64,000 nucleotides of DNA from positions 35,560-99,559 of the forward strand of contig JALFWW010000024.1 of the NCBI GenBank assembly GCA_022786605.1, given 5' to 3'. Below the pieces are notes generated by a model. It worked only from the letters and a program-made list of their open reading frames with translations, had not been told where the DNA came from and ran no database searches. This DNA is from Clostridia bacterium (GTDB lineage Bacteria; Bacillota; Clostridia; Lachnospirales; Anaerotignaceae). The position numbers were made by a program, and so were the translations under genes. Positions 43,061 through 51,281 of the stretch are shown here, in pieces; the first letter of the stretch is position 1; each line of letters opens with the position of its first letter.

Positions 43061-43627
43061 TTACCACAAAGGATTGCCTGCCGCGTCCAGATATTCCGTA
43101 GCTATATTGTCCCAGTAAGACAGGAAAGTCAGAAACGCCGGGCGTTCTTCTCCCACCGGGTAGGCATTTCCTGCTTCGTCCGTGAGGTAAGCCACATCTT
43201 CCCCAGTCACATAACAGAAATAATAGAACTCTTCTTCCAGAGAAAAGCGATATACATGAACCTGCGTATCCGGCGGGCTTGGAATCTCGTAGATATGACT
43301 AAAACGAGAAAGCTTACCTTCATACCATAGAAAATTCCCATCTTCATCCTGCCGGAACATGACCAGTTTGGGATAATCCTCATTTTCTATGCTCTCATAA
43401 AAGACGCAGCGGTAAGTATATCCGTCCACTTCCCCATCCTCCACATGTTTCAGATGGATTTCTTCCTTCTGTCCTCTTCCCATCCGGTCGATGGTTTCGC
43501 AGATTTCCGCATGGGTGTTTCCCAAAAGCGGACGATTCTGCCATTTTGTCCAGAAAGTACAGCCAATGACAGCGATGACCAGAAATACCACGCATAAGAT
43601 CAAAGGGATTCGTTCTCTACAGCCCAT
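43061..43627 (-). CDS. membrane-anchored protein of unknown family (paralogue B)
   Basis: 188 residues, the same length as paralogue A and clearly similar along its entire length (PLILCVVFL-IAVIGCT, WQNRPLLGNT, NEDYPKLVMF, VTGEDVAYL, TEYLDA-GNPLW). The N-terminal helix ends near a cysteine (AVIGC), which could be a lipobox-like site. AAGGAGG is eight bases before the ATG. It arose with paralogue A by a tandem duplication that also copied the 5' end of paralogue C. Confidence 0.75.
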   Translation of the reverse strand: MGCRERIPLILCVVFLVIAVIGCTFWTKWQNRPLLGNTHAEICETIDRMGRGQKEEIHLKHVEDGEVDGYTYRCVFYESIENEDYPKLVMFRQDEDGNFLWYEGKLSRFSHIYEIPSPPDTQVHVYRFSLEEEFYYFCYVTGEDVAYLTDEAGNAYPVGEERPAFLTFLSYWDNIATEYLDAAGNPLW

Positions 43628-43648
43628 GAGAAATGCCTCCTTTTCACA

Positions 43649-43690
43649 TCAGACCCCTGCCAAAAGTGCCAAAATCACATAGTTTCTCAT
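43649..43690 (-). pseudogene. truncated copy of the 5' end of paralogue C
   Basis: Thirteen codons, MRNYVILALLAGV and stop, with flanking DNA, match the start of paralogue C (MRKYVILAVLLLAAG) and its ribosome-binding region. It lies between paralogues A and B exactly where paralogue C lies after B. This marks the boundary of the duplicated unit. Confidence 0.75.
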
Positions 43691-43702
43691 AGCAATCCCC
43701 CT

Positions 43703-44269
43703 TTACCACAAAGGGTTGCCTTCCGCATCCAGATATTCCGTATCCAGATTGTCCCAGTAAGGAAGGAAAGCCAGCAGCGCTGGACGTATTTCTCCCACAG
43801 CATAGGAATTCCCTGCCCCATCCGCAAGATAGGCAACATCTTCCCCGGTCACATAAAAGAAATGATACTCTGTTCCTTCCAAAGGAAATAGATATTCATA
43901 AACCTGCGTATCGGGCGGTTTTGGCATACGATAGTTGGAATGACCGGAAAAAATGTCTCCTTCATACCATATAAAATTCCCGTCTGCATCCCGCTGGAAC
44001 ATGACCAGTTTGGGATAATCCTCATTTTCTCTGCTCTCATAAACGGCGCAGCGGTAAGTTTTTCCGTCTACTTCCCCATCCTGCACCTGTTTCAGATCAA
44101 TTGCCGCCTTTTTTGCTTTCTCTGTACGGGCAATGCTTTCGCAGATTTCCGCATCCGTATTGCCCAAAAGAGGACGATTCTGCCATTTTATCCAGAGGGT
44201 ACAGCCAATGACAGCAATGATGAGAAACACCACACATAATATCAAAGGTTTGTAATTGTTTTTTTCCAT
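43703..44269 (-). CDS. membrane-anchored protein of unknown family (paralogue A)
   Basis: 188 residues: a short basic start, a hydrophobic anchor (LILCVVFLIIAVIGCTLWI), then an acidic extracytoplasmic domain rich in Tyr, Asp and Glu. The start at 44269 follows AGGGG. It is the first of three related genes inserted between yaaA and recF. I do not recognise the family. The anchor plus small domain suggests an envelope role. Confidence 0.75.
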   Translation of the reverse strand: MEKNNYKPLILCVVFLIIAVIGCTLWIKWQNRPLLGNTDAEICESIARTEKAKKAAIDLKQVQDGEVDGKTYRCAVYESRENEDYPKLVMFQRDADGNFIWYEGDIFSGHSNYRMPKPPDTQVYEYLFPLEGTEYHFFYVTGEDVAYLADGAGNSYAVGEIRPALLAFLPYWDNLDTEYLDAEGNPLW

Positions 44270-44294
44270 AGGAACTGCCCCTTTCCTAGAAAAA

Positions 44295-44513
44295 TCAGTC
44301 TTCTGCCACAACTTCCACTTTGCCGATGCCTTCGACTTCCACCACATCACCGGGGTGGATTTTCTTGCCACGTTCCGTTGCCATGACCCCATTGACATAG
44401 ACAACACCGTCTGCCAAAAATACTTTCACATCAGAGCCCTGATCGATGAGCCCTGCCAGCTTCAGCACCTGCTGAAGTTTGATATATTCCGTATGAATAT
44501 AGACTTTATCCAT
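44295..44513 (-). CDS. yaaA: S4-domain RNA-binding protein YaaA
   Basis: 72 residues consisting of one S4 RNA-binding fold (YIKLQQVLKLAGLIDQGSDVK, VNGVMATERGKKIHPGDVVEVEG). The gene lies between dnaN and recF in most Firmicutes and is linked to ribosome assembly. AGGAG eight bases before 44513 decides the start over an ATG three codons earlier. Confidence 0.92.
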   Translation of the reverse strand: MDKVYIHTEYIKLQQVLKLAGLIDQGSDVKVFLADGVVYVNGVMATERGKKIHPGDVVEVEGIGKVEVVAED

Positions 44514-44538
44514 GATTTCCACTCCTTTCCGAAAAAAA

Positions 44539-44850
44539 TCAAGGTTTCAGCAAAAACTGCAGAGCCGTCAAAACCGCTGCCGCTGCCACAATCGCTGCCA
44601 CAATACCCCATTGACCCCATTTGGCAAAAAACGCTTTCTCGTCTGTTTTGATTTCTTCCCCGACAGACTCACCTTTTCGCTGTCTCCGCATCCGCTCCGT
44701 AAGAAGCGCGGTCAGGAGCATCAACGCAAAACTGCCCCAAGTGAGGATAGGCGCCCCTTCGCCCACCAGATTCTCAGCATTGTTTCCCTGAATACTCCAC
44801 AAAAACGCCACCAGAGAAACTACATGCAAAACACGCAATAGCACGTACAT
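44539..44850 (-). CDS. small membrane protein between dnaN and yaaA
   Basis: 103 residues with three hydrophobic stretches (VLLRVLHVVSLVAFLWSI, ILTWGSFALMLLTALLT, WGIVAAIVAAAAVLTALQFLL) and a basic central loop. ATG at 44850 after AGGGG. No family recognised. It is within the dnaA-dnaN-yaaA run, 26 bases before yaaA, so probably in the same transcript. Confidence 0.65.
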   Translation of the reverse strand: MYVLLRVLHVVSLVAFLWSIQGNNAENLVGEGAPILTWGSFALMLLTALLTERMRRQRKGESVGEEIKTDEKAFFAKWGQWGIVAAIVAAAAVLTALQFLLKP

Positions 44851-44901
44851 AAACAAAGCCCCTTTCTGTTTTTCCGCACATGTCTGTTTTTTACATGATC
44901 A

Positions 44902-46005
44902 TCACATACGCAGAGGCAGGATCAGATACTGATAAGCCTTGCCTTCCAAAGGCACGATGGTGCAAGGGCTGAGAGAACCAGTAAAACGGATTGCCACTTT
45001 TTCATCGTCGATGGCTCTCAGTGCTTCGATCAGATAACGAGGATTGAACGCGATCTGCATTTCATCGCCGTCTGTTTCGTTGGGCACTTCTTCATAAGCG
45101 GTACCCATATCACTTCTGGCTGTAATGACCAATACATTGGGTTTCAATTCCAGACGCACCGGTGTTTTGCGGTTATCTCTGGAAACCAAAGATGCGCGTT
45201 CCAAAGCCTGAATCAGTTCATTTGTATCAATGATGATCTTTGTTTTGAAATCTTCGGTGAAGTTATTTTCATAGCTGACATATTCCCCTTCCAGCAGACG
45301 GGAAACCATGGTTGCCATGCCCAAATCGAAGAGCACATGCTTATCTGTGAAATACAGGTGCACCTTATCTTCTTCTTCCTGAGAAAGGATTTTTGTCAAT
45401 TCTGTCAAAGTCTTGCCGGGAACCACAACGCTCTTTTCCGTGAAGTCATGTTCCAGAGGGCTTTTGCGGAAGGAAATGCGGTAACCGTCGATGGAAACCA
45501 CCTGCAAAGCGTTTTCTTTCATTTCGAACAGTTCCCCGGTGAGGATCTGTTTGGTAGATTCCTGAGAAATGGAGAAAATGGTCTGACGGATCAAATTCCG
45601 CAGTTCATTCTGTCCCAAAGTATAAGCTTCTTCCTGTGCCACATCAGGCAGCGCAGGAAAATCATCGCCGCTCTGCCCCATGATGGTAAAACGGGAGGTG
45701 CCGCCGGTGATGGTGATGCTGTTTTTCTCATCTGTTTCCAGTGTCACGGTATCGCCGTTCAGTCGACGGATGATTTCATGGAAGATTTTTGCTTCAATGG
45801 CGATTTCACCTTTTTCCAGCACATCAGCATCAATGGGTGCTGTCTGGATACCCAGTTCCAGATTATTGGCAGTCATGGTGAATCCTCTTTCGTCTGCTGT
45901 CAGCAGAATACATTCCAAAATGGGAAGTGTCGTTCTGGAGGAGACAGCCTTGTTCACGATATTGATGAAGTTCAGCAAGGTTTCTTTGCCGCACATGAGT
46001 TTCAT
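44902..46005 (-). CDS. dnaN: DNA polymerase III sliding clamp (beta subunit)
   Basis: 367 residues, three repeated clamp domains. Landmarks include NIVNKAVSSRTTLPILECILL at the start, DDFPALPD in the middle and the C-terminal pocket ending YLILPLRM. It tethers polymerase to DNA. It follows dnaA across a 284-base gap that carries DnaA boxes. Confidence 0.98.
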   Translation of the reverse strand: MKLMCGKETLLNFINIVNKAVSSRTTLPILECILLTADERGFTMTANNLELGIQTAPIDADVLEKGEIAIEAKIFHEIIRRLNGDTVTLETDEKNSITITGGTSRFTIMGQSGDDFPALPDVAQEEAYTLGQNELRNLIRQTIFSISQESTKQILTGELFEMKENALQVVSIDGYRISFRKSPLEHDFTEKSVVVPGKTLTELTKILSQEEEDKVHLYFTDKHVLFDLGMATMVSRLLEGEYVSYENNFTEDFKTKIIIDTNELIQALERASLVSRDNRKTPVRLELKPNVLVITARSDMGTAYEEVPNETDGDEMQIAFNPRYLIEALRAIDDEKVAIRFTGSLSPCTIVPLEGKAYQYLILPLRM

Positions 46006-46081
46006 TTATACACATCTCCTTTTTGTTCACAGTCCATAGATAGAATAATAGAATCAGGTTCGTAGTCGTAGCAGTAGGCGC

Positions 46082-46271
46082 TGTGGAAACTGTGGAAAAC
46101 CCCATTTTTCCTTGAAATTACGGGAAAAACCACCGAGGGACAACCGTGTGGAAAAGCCAAGGACAACTCCCCTGCTTATAAACACTTTCCACAGGGCGCC
46201 ATGTTCCCCTCCATTTATCCACAGCCTGTCCAAAGGAATTTCACAGCCCCATGGGGACAGACTTATCCACA
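46082..46271. other. oriC subregion with DnaA boxes between dnaA and dnaN
   Basis: Two perfect boxes TTATCCACA at 46215-46223 and 46263-46271, plus near-matches (TGTGGAAAC at 46082, TGTGGAAAA at 46147-46155, CTTTCCACA near 46185). This equals the downstream box cluster of a bipartite origin and may also regulate dnaN transcription. Confidence 0.85.
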
Positions 46272-46289
46272 GGTCATTGCCGCTCTTAT

Positions 46290-47618
46290 TTATCGTTCTT
46301 TGATCTCTTTTTCCAGTTCCATGATGGTATTTTTCAGTGCTTCGTCATTTTCCATCTGCTTTTCGATCTTAGAAATGCCATGGATGACGGTGGTATGATC
46401 TCTGCCGCCGAAGCTTTCGCCGATCTTAGGCAGAGAAATGTCTAATAATTTCCGGCACAGGTACATGGATACCTGTCTGGGAAAGGCGATGTTTTTGGGC
46501 TTTTTGTTGCCCTGGATGTCCTCTACGCTGATGTTATAGCGTCTTGCCACGATCTCCTGAATGAGCTGTGGTGTCAGAGGCGCCTGGGCGTTTTCGCTGT
46601 AAACATCCCGCAGGGTCTTTTCTGTCAGCGCCAGTGTGATCTCCTGATTGGTCAGGGTTGCGTAAGCCACGATGCGGGTCAGCGCCCCTTCCAGTTCACG
46701 GATATTGGATACGATATTCTTCGCGATGTACGCCATGACTTCGTCGGGCACATGGAGGTTGTCCCGATCCGCTTTTTTCCGCAGGATGGCGATTCTTGTT
46801 TCATAGTCAGGGGGCTGGATATCCGCGATGAGACCCCATTCGAAACGGCTCCGCAGACGGTCTTCCAGTGTCTTGATTTCCTTGGGCGGACGGTCGGAAG
46901 AAATGATGATCTGTTTGTTGGATTCATACAGCGCATTAAATGTATGGAAAAATTCTTCCTGTGTCCCTTCTTTTTTGGAAATGAACTGGATATCGTCGAT
47001 GAGGAGCACGTCAATGTTCCGGTATTTGTTGCGGAATTCCTCGTTTTTGTTGTTCTGGATAGACAGGATCAGCTCGTTGGTGAATGTTTCACTGGTTACA
47101 TAAAGCACCTTCGCCGCCGGATTCTTATCCAATATAAAGTGGGCGATGGAATGCATCAGGTGGGTTTTGCCCAGCCCGGAGTTTCCGTACAAAAATAAAG
47201 GGTTGTAGGCTTTTGCCGGAGATTCCGCAACGGCAAGAGATGCCGCATGAGCCATACGGTTGCTGTTGCCCACCACGAAAGAGCTGAATACATACTTAGG
47301 ATTCAGATTCCGCGCCACATCGCCGCTTTCTTCCTTTTTCACTTCCGCTGTGGTGTGCACGGGTGTTTTTTCCCCTTCTGTCAGGATGACGATGTCGTAA
47401 TTGATGCCTGTCACGTTCTTCAGAGCGCTGCGGATGAGGGTCAGATGACGTTTTTCCAGAATTTCCTTACAGACGTTGTCACTGACCTGCAGCAGAAAAC
47501 GGCTGCCGTCGATGCCTACAGGCACAATGGGCAAAATCCATGTTTCAAAACCGATGGATGAGGAAATTTCCTGCTCGATGAGTTTCAAAGCCGCGTTCCA
47601 AGATTGGTTGATGTCCAT
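46290..47618 (-). CDS. dnaA: chromosomal replication initiator DnaA
   Basis: 442 residues. Domain I (SWNAALKLIEQEISSSIGFETWI), a short linker, AAA+ domain with Walker A GNSGLGKTHLM and Walker B VLLIDDIQFI, and domain IV with the box-recognition signature FGGRDHTTVIHGISKI. It binds the box clusters on either side of its own gene and opens the origin. The ATG at 47618 follows GGAGGAT. Confidence 0.98.
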   Translation of the reverse strand: MDINQSWNAALKLIEQEISSSIGFETWILPIVPVGIDGSRFLLQVSDNVCKEILEKRHLTLIRSALKNVTGINYDIVILTEGEKTPVHTTAEVKKEESGDVARNLNPKYVFSSFVVGNSNRMAHAASLAVAESPAKAYNPLFLYGNSGLGKTHLMHSIAHFILDKNPAAKVLYVTSETFTNELILSIQNNKNEEFRNKYRNIDVLLIDDIQFISKKEGTQEEFFHTFNALYESNKQIIISSDRPPKEIKTLEDRLRSRFEWGLIADIQPPDYETRIAILRKKADRDNLHVPDEVMAYIAKNIVSNIRELEGALTRIVAYATLTNQEITLALTEKTLRDVYSENAQAPLTPQLIQEIVARRYNISVEDIQGNKKPKNIAFPRQVSMYLCRKLLDISLPKIGESFGGRDHTTVIHGISKIEKQMENDEALKNTIMELEKEIKER

Positions 47619-47668
47619 AAACAATCCTCCTATTACCTTTCTTTTTCAAAAATCCGATGTTCCGATGC

Positions 47669-48333
47669 TGTGGATAACTTTTTCATTTGCCCACAGTCCC
47701 CTGTTTTTTCCCTGTGTATGGACAACACATTTTTCTTTTTATACACAGCGGTGTGGAAAAACAGTCCCAATGTTTTGCACAAACCCGAAAAAATGGGAAT
47801 TTCGGTATTTTGCTGCAAACCATATTTTTTTCATCCGCAGAAAATCCACAGCTCACAAAAGTTATACACAGGGTTATCAACAGCTTGTGGATAACTTTCC
47901 GTAAACGGAAGTGGAAATTGTGGAATGGCTGAAAAAAAGGACAAAAATCCTGCCGCTGTCGTCAAAGGGAGCCCCTCTTTTCCAAGTTCCGCCAAAGCAG
48001 GACGGTTTTTTTCGGCAAATTTTCAGACAAAAAAACAGCTCTCTGTTTCCCTTTTGGTATTCGGTACGTCAAGACAGCTGCCTGCCGCGGAGGCACATCT
48101 CATTTTGATTCTGTCTTTCAGTATAACAAAAGTTATCCACAACCGCAATGAAAAAATGGACTGAATTGTGGAAAAGTCTGATTTTTGCCAAAAAGGCAAA
48201 TGGCATAACTTGTGATTTTTTTGTCAAAAAAACGGAAAATCACACAAAAACAGCAGTCTGTTTTTTGATAGTCCATATTTTTTCTGTATTTTTTATCATA
48301 AAGAATACAGAGAAAAAAATCAGGTTATCTACA
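47669..48333. other. oriC: oriC main region: DnaA-box cluster between dnaA and rpmH
   Basis: Boxes seen: TGTGGATAA 47669-47677, TTATACACA 47739-47747, TTATACACA 47862-47870, TTATCAACA 47874-47882, TGTGGATAA 47886-47894, TTATCCACA 48133-48141, TTATCTACA 48325-48333, and several TGTGGAAAA variants (47752, 48167). The stretch from about 48200 to 48450 is extremely AT-rich and is the best candidate for the unwinding element. Genes diverge leftward (dnaA) and rightward (rpmH) from here, as expected of the origin. No gene is seen within it. Confidence 0.9.
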
Positions 48334-48456
48334 ATATATAGAATAAAAAGTCCCAAAGAGTTCCAAATGTATATTTTTTGGTATGGATTTTCGTACAATT
48401 TTTTGCGGAAAATGGAAAAAAAGCCGTAAATTCCCCTTGTAGCGGATATTTTTTTC

Positions 48457-48485
48457 TTGACGGGGACTTGCTTTTTCACTATAAT
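48457..48485 (+). promoter_or_regulatory. rpmH promoter
   Basis: TTGACG (48457-48462), a 17-base spacer, TATAAT (48480-48485): a near-perfect vegetative promoter for the rpmH-rnpA operon. Confidence 0.9.
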
Positions 48486-48546
48486 AGTAGCAGTGCTCGT
48501 AAAAAGGGCGTTAAAACCCTGCAAGGACAAAGGAGGTGCATGTATA

Positions 48547-48681
48547 ATGAAAATGACATTTCAGCCCAAGAAAAGACAGAGAAGCAGAGAACACGGCTTC
48601 AGAAAAAGAATGAGAACCGCAAACGGCAGAAAAGTGCTGGCTGCAAGAAGAAGAAAAGGCAGAAAAGTACTGTCCGCATAA
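48547..48681 (+). CDS. rpmH: 50S ribosomal protein L34
   Basis: 44 residues with the invariant L34 sequence ([20 protein letters not shown], then [22 protein letters not shown]). AAAGGAGGTG lies ten bases before the ATG. First rightward gene from oriC, the universal position in Firmicutes. Confidence 0.98.
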   Translation: MKMTFQPKKRQRSREHGFRKRMRTANGRKVLAARRRKGRKVLSA

Positions 48682-48706
48682 TTTTCGATGATACCAAGAG
48701 TAAATT

Positions 48707-48729
48707 AAGGCCGCAGAATGTGGCCTTTT
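48707..48729 (+). terminator. weak terminator or attenuator between rpmH and rnpA
   Basis: AAGGCC pairs with GGCCTT and TTTG follows. It probably lowers rnpA expression relative to rpmH. Confidence 0.6.
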
Positions 48730-48784
48730 GTTCGTCATTGGAAAAAAATTTTTTTAGGCAAATCGGGAAGGGAGCTGGATGACC

Positions 48785-49141
48785 ATGCTTTTTACACAAT
48801 CCCTGAAAAAGAATTTTCAGTTTCGCTATGTATATCATAAGGGCAGATCTTTTGCCAATCGCCGTCTGGTGATGTATGTCATCAAAAACGGCACGGCGGA
48901 AAACCGTCTGGGCATTTCCGTCAGCAAAAAAGTCGGCAAGAGTGTTGTCCGCTCCCATGTGACCCGCCTGATCCGGGAAAGTTACCGCAGTATGGAAGCA
49001 GAGCTGAAAAGGGGCTATGACATCGTGGTCATTGCCCGGGTATCCTGCAACGAGGCTTCCTATTGGGAAGTGCGGGATTCTCTGCGTCATTTGATGAAAA
49101 AACATAATTTCTTCTGCCCGGAGGAAGCGGAAAAAAAGTGA
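48785..49141 (+). CDS. rnpA: ribonuclease P protein component
   Basis: 118 residues, basic, with the RNase P signature NRLGISVSKKVGKSVVRSHVTRLIRE. It assists the catalytic RNA in tRNA 5' processing. Two ATG codons, 48779 and 48785, are possible. The second is better spaced from GGGAG. Confidence 0.96.
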   Translation: MLFTQSLKKNFQFRYVYHKGRSFANRRLVMYVIKNGTAENRLGISVSKKVGKSVVRSHVTRLIRESYRSMEAELKRGYDIVVIARVSCNEASYWEVRDSLRHLMKKHNFFCPEEAEKK

Positions 49142-49155
49142 GATGATATGTTCGT

Positions 49156-49368
49156 ATGGTAAAAAAAGTATTTTTGTTTCTCATTCGTTTGTATCAGCTG
49201 GGGATATCCCCCTACATCGGGCCCCATTGCCGTTTTACCCCCACATGCTCCAGATACGCCTATGAAGCCATCCAGAAGTATGGCGCCATCAAAGGCGGAT
49301 ATCTCGCGGTGCGGCGGTTATTGAAGTGCCATCCTTTTCATGAAGGCGGCTATGATCCGGTGCCTTGA
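49156..49368 (+). CDS. yidD: membrane protein insertion efficiency factor YidD
   Basis: 70 residues with the family core [23 protein letters not shown] and [27 protein letters not shown]. An amphipathic peripheral protein that assists YidC-dependent insertion. 14 bases from rnpA, same operon. Confidence 0.97.
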   Translation: MVKKVFLFLIRLYQLGISPYIGPHCRFTPTCSRYAYEAIQKYGAIKGGYLAVRRLLKCHPFHEGGYDPVP

Positions 49369-49442
49369 TTTTTTTTGTTTTGACCGCACTTGTTTGAAGT
49401 GCAGAAAAATTCTCATGTTTGGTGTTATAAGGAGGCAAAAAA

Positions 49443-50474
49443 GTGAATGAATTGATGTTGTTGTCCACCATGCGTATGGTGCGGGAACCGGGTATCTTTG
49501 AACCCATTGCCATCGTTCTTGGCAAAATCTATAACATGCTCTTTAACGGCATTTACGGCAGTGTCAGTGCGGGTGCGCTGGGGATTGCCATCATCGTTTT
49601 TACATTAATCGTGAAACTTATATTGTTCCCTCTGATGATGAAGCAGCAGAAGTCTTCCTTTAAGATGCAGCAGCTTCAGCCGGAGATGAACAAAATCAGA
49701 GATAAATACAAAGGCAAGACCGACACCATGTCTCAGCAGAGAATGGCACTGGAATTGCAGGACTTCCAGAAGAAAAACGGCGTACACCTTATGGGCGGCT
49801 GCCTGCCTATGCTGATCCAGCTCCCTATCCTGTACGCACTGTACTACATCTTCCAGAACGCTTATGTTTATGTTGATGTTATCGGTCAGAACTACACAGA
49901 CATCGCCAACGCCATCATCCAGATTCCCGCGGCGCTGCGTATGGAAGCGTTCACACCTTATGCCCAGTCTTTGGTAGATACTTATAAAAATCTGGGTACC
50001 ATCGATATGAACAATGTCAATGACGTTGTTATGCTGGTAGCGAACATCAAAGCAGACGACTGGAACAACATCCTGAGTGTTCTGGGTGACAGCGGCAACG
50101 CACTGCTGCCTCTGCTGGACACAAAGAACAATATCGAAACATTCCTGACCATTCCACTGGTAAGTAAGTGTGGTCTGAGTTTCCCCAGCGTCATCGTGCC
50201 CGTTGTGGCAGGTGTGACCACATTCCTGCAGTCTAAAGTCATGACATCCCTGATGAACACCACCGCAAGCGCGGAAAACGATCAGGCGGCAGCCATGACC
50301 CAGAGCATGAACAAAATGATGCTGTATTTCATGCCCATTATGATGGCATTCTTCTGTCTGCAGGTGCCTGCAGGTCTGGGTGTTTACTGGACAGTGAGTA
50401 ACATCTTCGGTATTCTGCAGCAGATCTTCCTGCAGAAATTCTACAAAAAGAAACTGGCTGAGGGGGCGTTGTAA
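49443..50474 (+). CDS. yidC: membrane protein insertase YidC/Oxa1
   Basis: 343 residues, Gram-positive form: five membrane segments, a cytoplasmic coiled loop (KQQKSSFKMQQLQPEMNKI) and MGGCLPMLIQLPILYALYYI. Unlike the lipoprotein-type SpoIIIJ there is no clear lipobox. The start codon is GTG, chosen because AAGGAGG precedes it at the proper distance. It is cotranscribed with jag, whose start is four bases beyond. Confidence 0.95.
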   Translation: MNELMLLSTMRMVREPGIFEPIAIVLGKIYNMLFNGIYGSVSAGALGIAIIVFTLIVKLILFPLMMKQQKSSFKMQQLQPEMNKIRDKYKGKTDTMSQQRMALELQDFQKKNGVHLMGGCLPMLIQLPILYALYYIFQNAYVYVDVIGQNYTDIANAIIQIPAALRMEAFTPYAQSLVDTYKNLGTIDMNNVNDVVMLVANIKADDWNNILSVLGDSGNALLPLLDTKNNIETFLTIPLVSKCGLSFPSVIVPVVAGVTTFLQSKVMTSLMNTTASAENDQAAAMTQSMNKMMLYFMPIMMAFFCLQVPAGLGVYWTVSNIFGILQQIFLQKFYKKKLAEGAL

Positions 50475-50477
50475 GAA

Positions 50478-51191
50478 ATGGACGAAATCAGAAAATCCGG
50501 TAAGACCATCGATGAAGCCGTTGCGGCTGCGCTGGCAGAACTGCAGGCGGAAAAAGACGAGGTCACTATTACCGTTATTGAAGAAGGCTCCAAAGGCTTT
50601 CTGGGTATGTTCGGCGGCAAAGACGCCGTTGTACTGGTAAAGAAAAACTTCAATCCCGAAAAAGCGGCGGAAAACTTCCTCCGTGAAGTATTCCTGTCCA
50701 TGGGACTGATCATCAAGATCGAAACAAAAATGCAGGACAAACACCTGCTGGTTGACCTGACCGGTGACGATATGGGGATTCTCATCGGCAAAAGAGGTCA
50801 GACACTGGACGCTCTGCAGTACCTGGTAAATCTGGTCGTAAACAAAAACAGCGCGTCTTACATCAGCGTCATGCTGGATACAGAAAACTACCGCCAGAGA
50901 AGAAAAGAAACACTGGAAACACTGGCATTCAATCTGGCGAAAAAGGTAAAACACACCAGAAAAAATGTGGTGCTGGAACCTATGAATCCTTATGAAAGAA
51001 GAATCATCCATTCCGCACTGCAGAATGACCGCTATGTGACCACATTCAGTGAAGGGGAAGAACCATTCCGTAATGTTGTCATTGCCCTGAAGGGCAAAAA
51101 TGGTCAGCCCAGAGATTCCAGAAAAATGGAACGGGGCGAAAGACATGAAAGACACGAAAGAATGGAAAGACTGGAAAAAGCGGAAGCATAA
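50478..51191 (+). CDS. jag: RNA-binding protein KhpB/Jag
   Basis: 237 residues with Jag_N (VTITVIEEGSKGFLGMFGGKD), a type II KH domain (MGILIGKRGQTLDALQYLVN) and R3H (MNPYERRIIHSALQ). The C-terminal 25 residues are an unusual charged Arg-Glu-His repeat tail (MERGERHERHERMERLE). It forms, with KhpA, a global RNA binder affecting cell division and envelope genes. Confidence 0.95.
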   Translation: MDEIRKSGKTIDEAVAAALAELQAEKDEVTITVIEEGSKGFLGMFGGKDAVVLVKKNFNPEKAAENFLREVFLSMGLIIKIETKMQDKHLLVDLTGDDMGILIGKRGQTLDALQYLVNLVVNKNSASYISVMLDTENYRQRRKETLETLAFNLAKKVKHTRKNVVLEPMNPYERRIIHSALQNDRYVTTFSEGEEPFRNVVIALKGKNGQPRDSRKMERGERHERHERMERLEKAEA

Positions 51192-51202
51192 ATGTACAAA
51201 AG

Positions 51203-51239
51203 AAGGCGGCCGAGGGGGATACCCTGCGGACGCCTTTTT
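51203..51239 (+). terminator. terminator after jag
   Basis: AGGCG.CCG and CGG.CGCCT pair with small bulges, followed by five T. Confidence 0.7.
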
Positions 51240-51281
51240 CTACAGACATGAGAAAGTATCATAAAGAAAGGGGATTTATCT

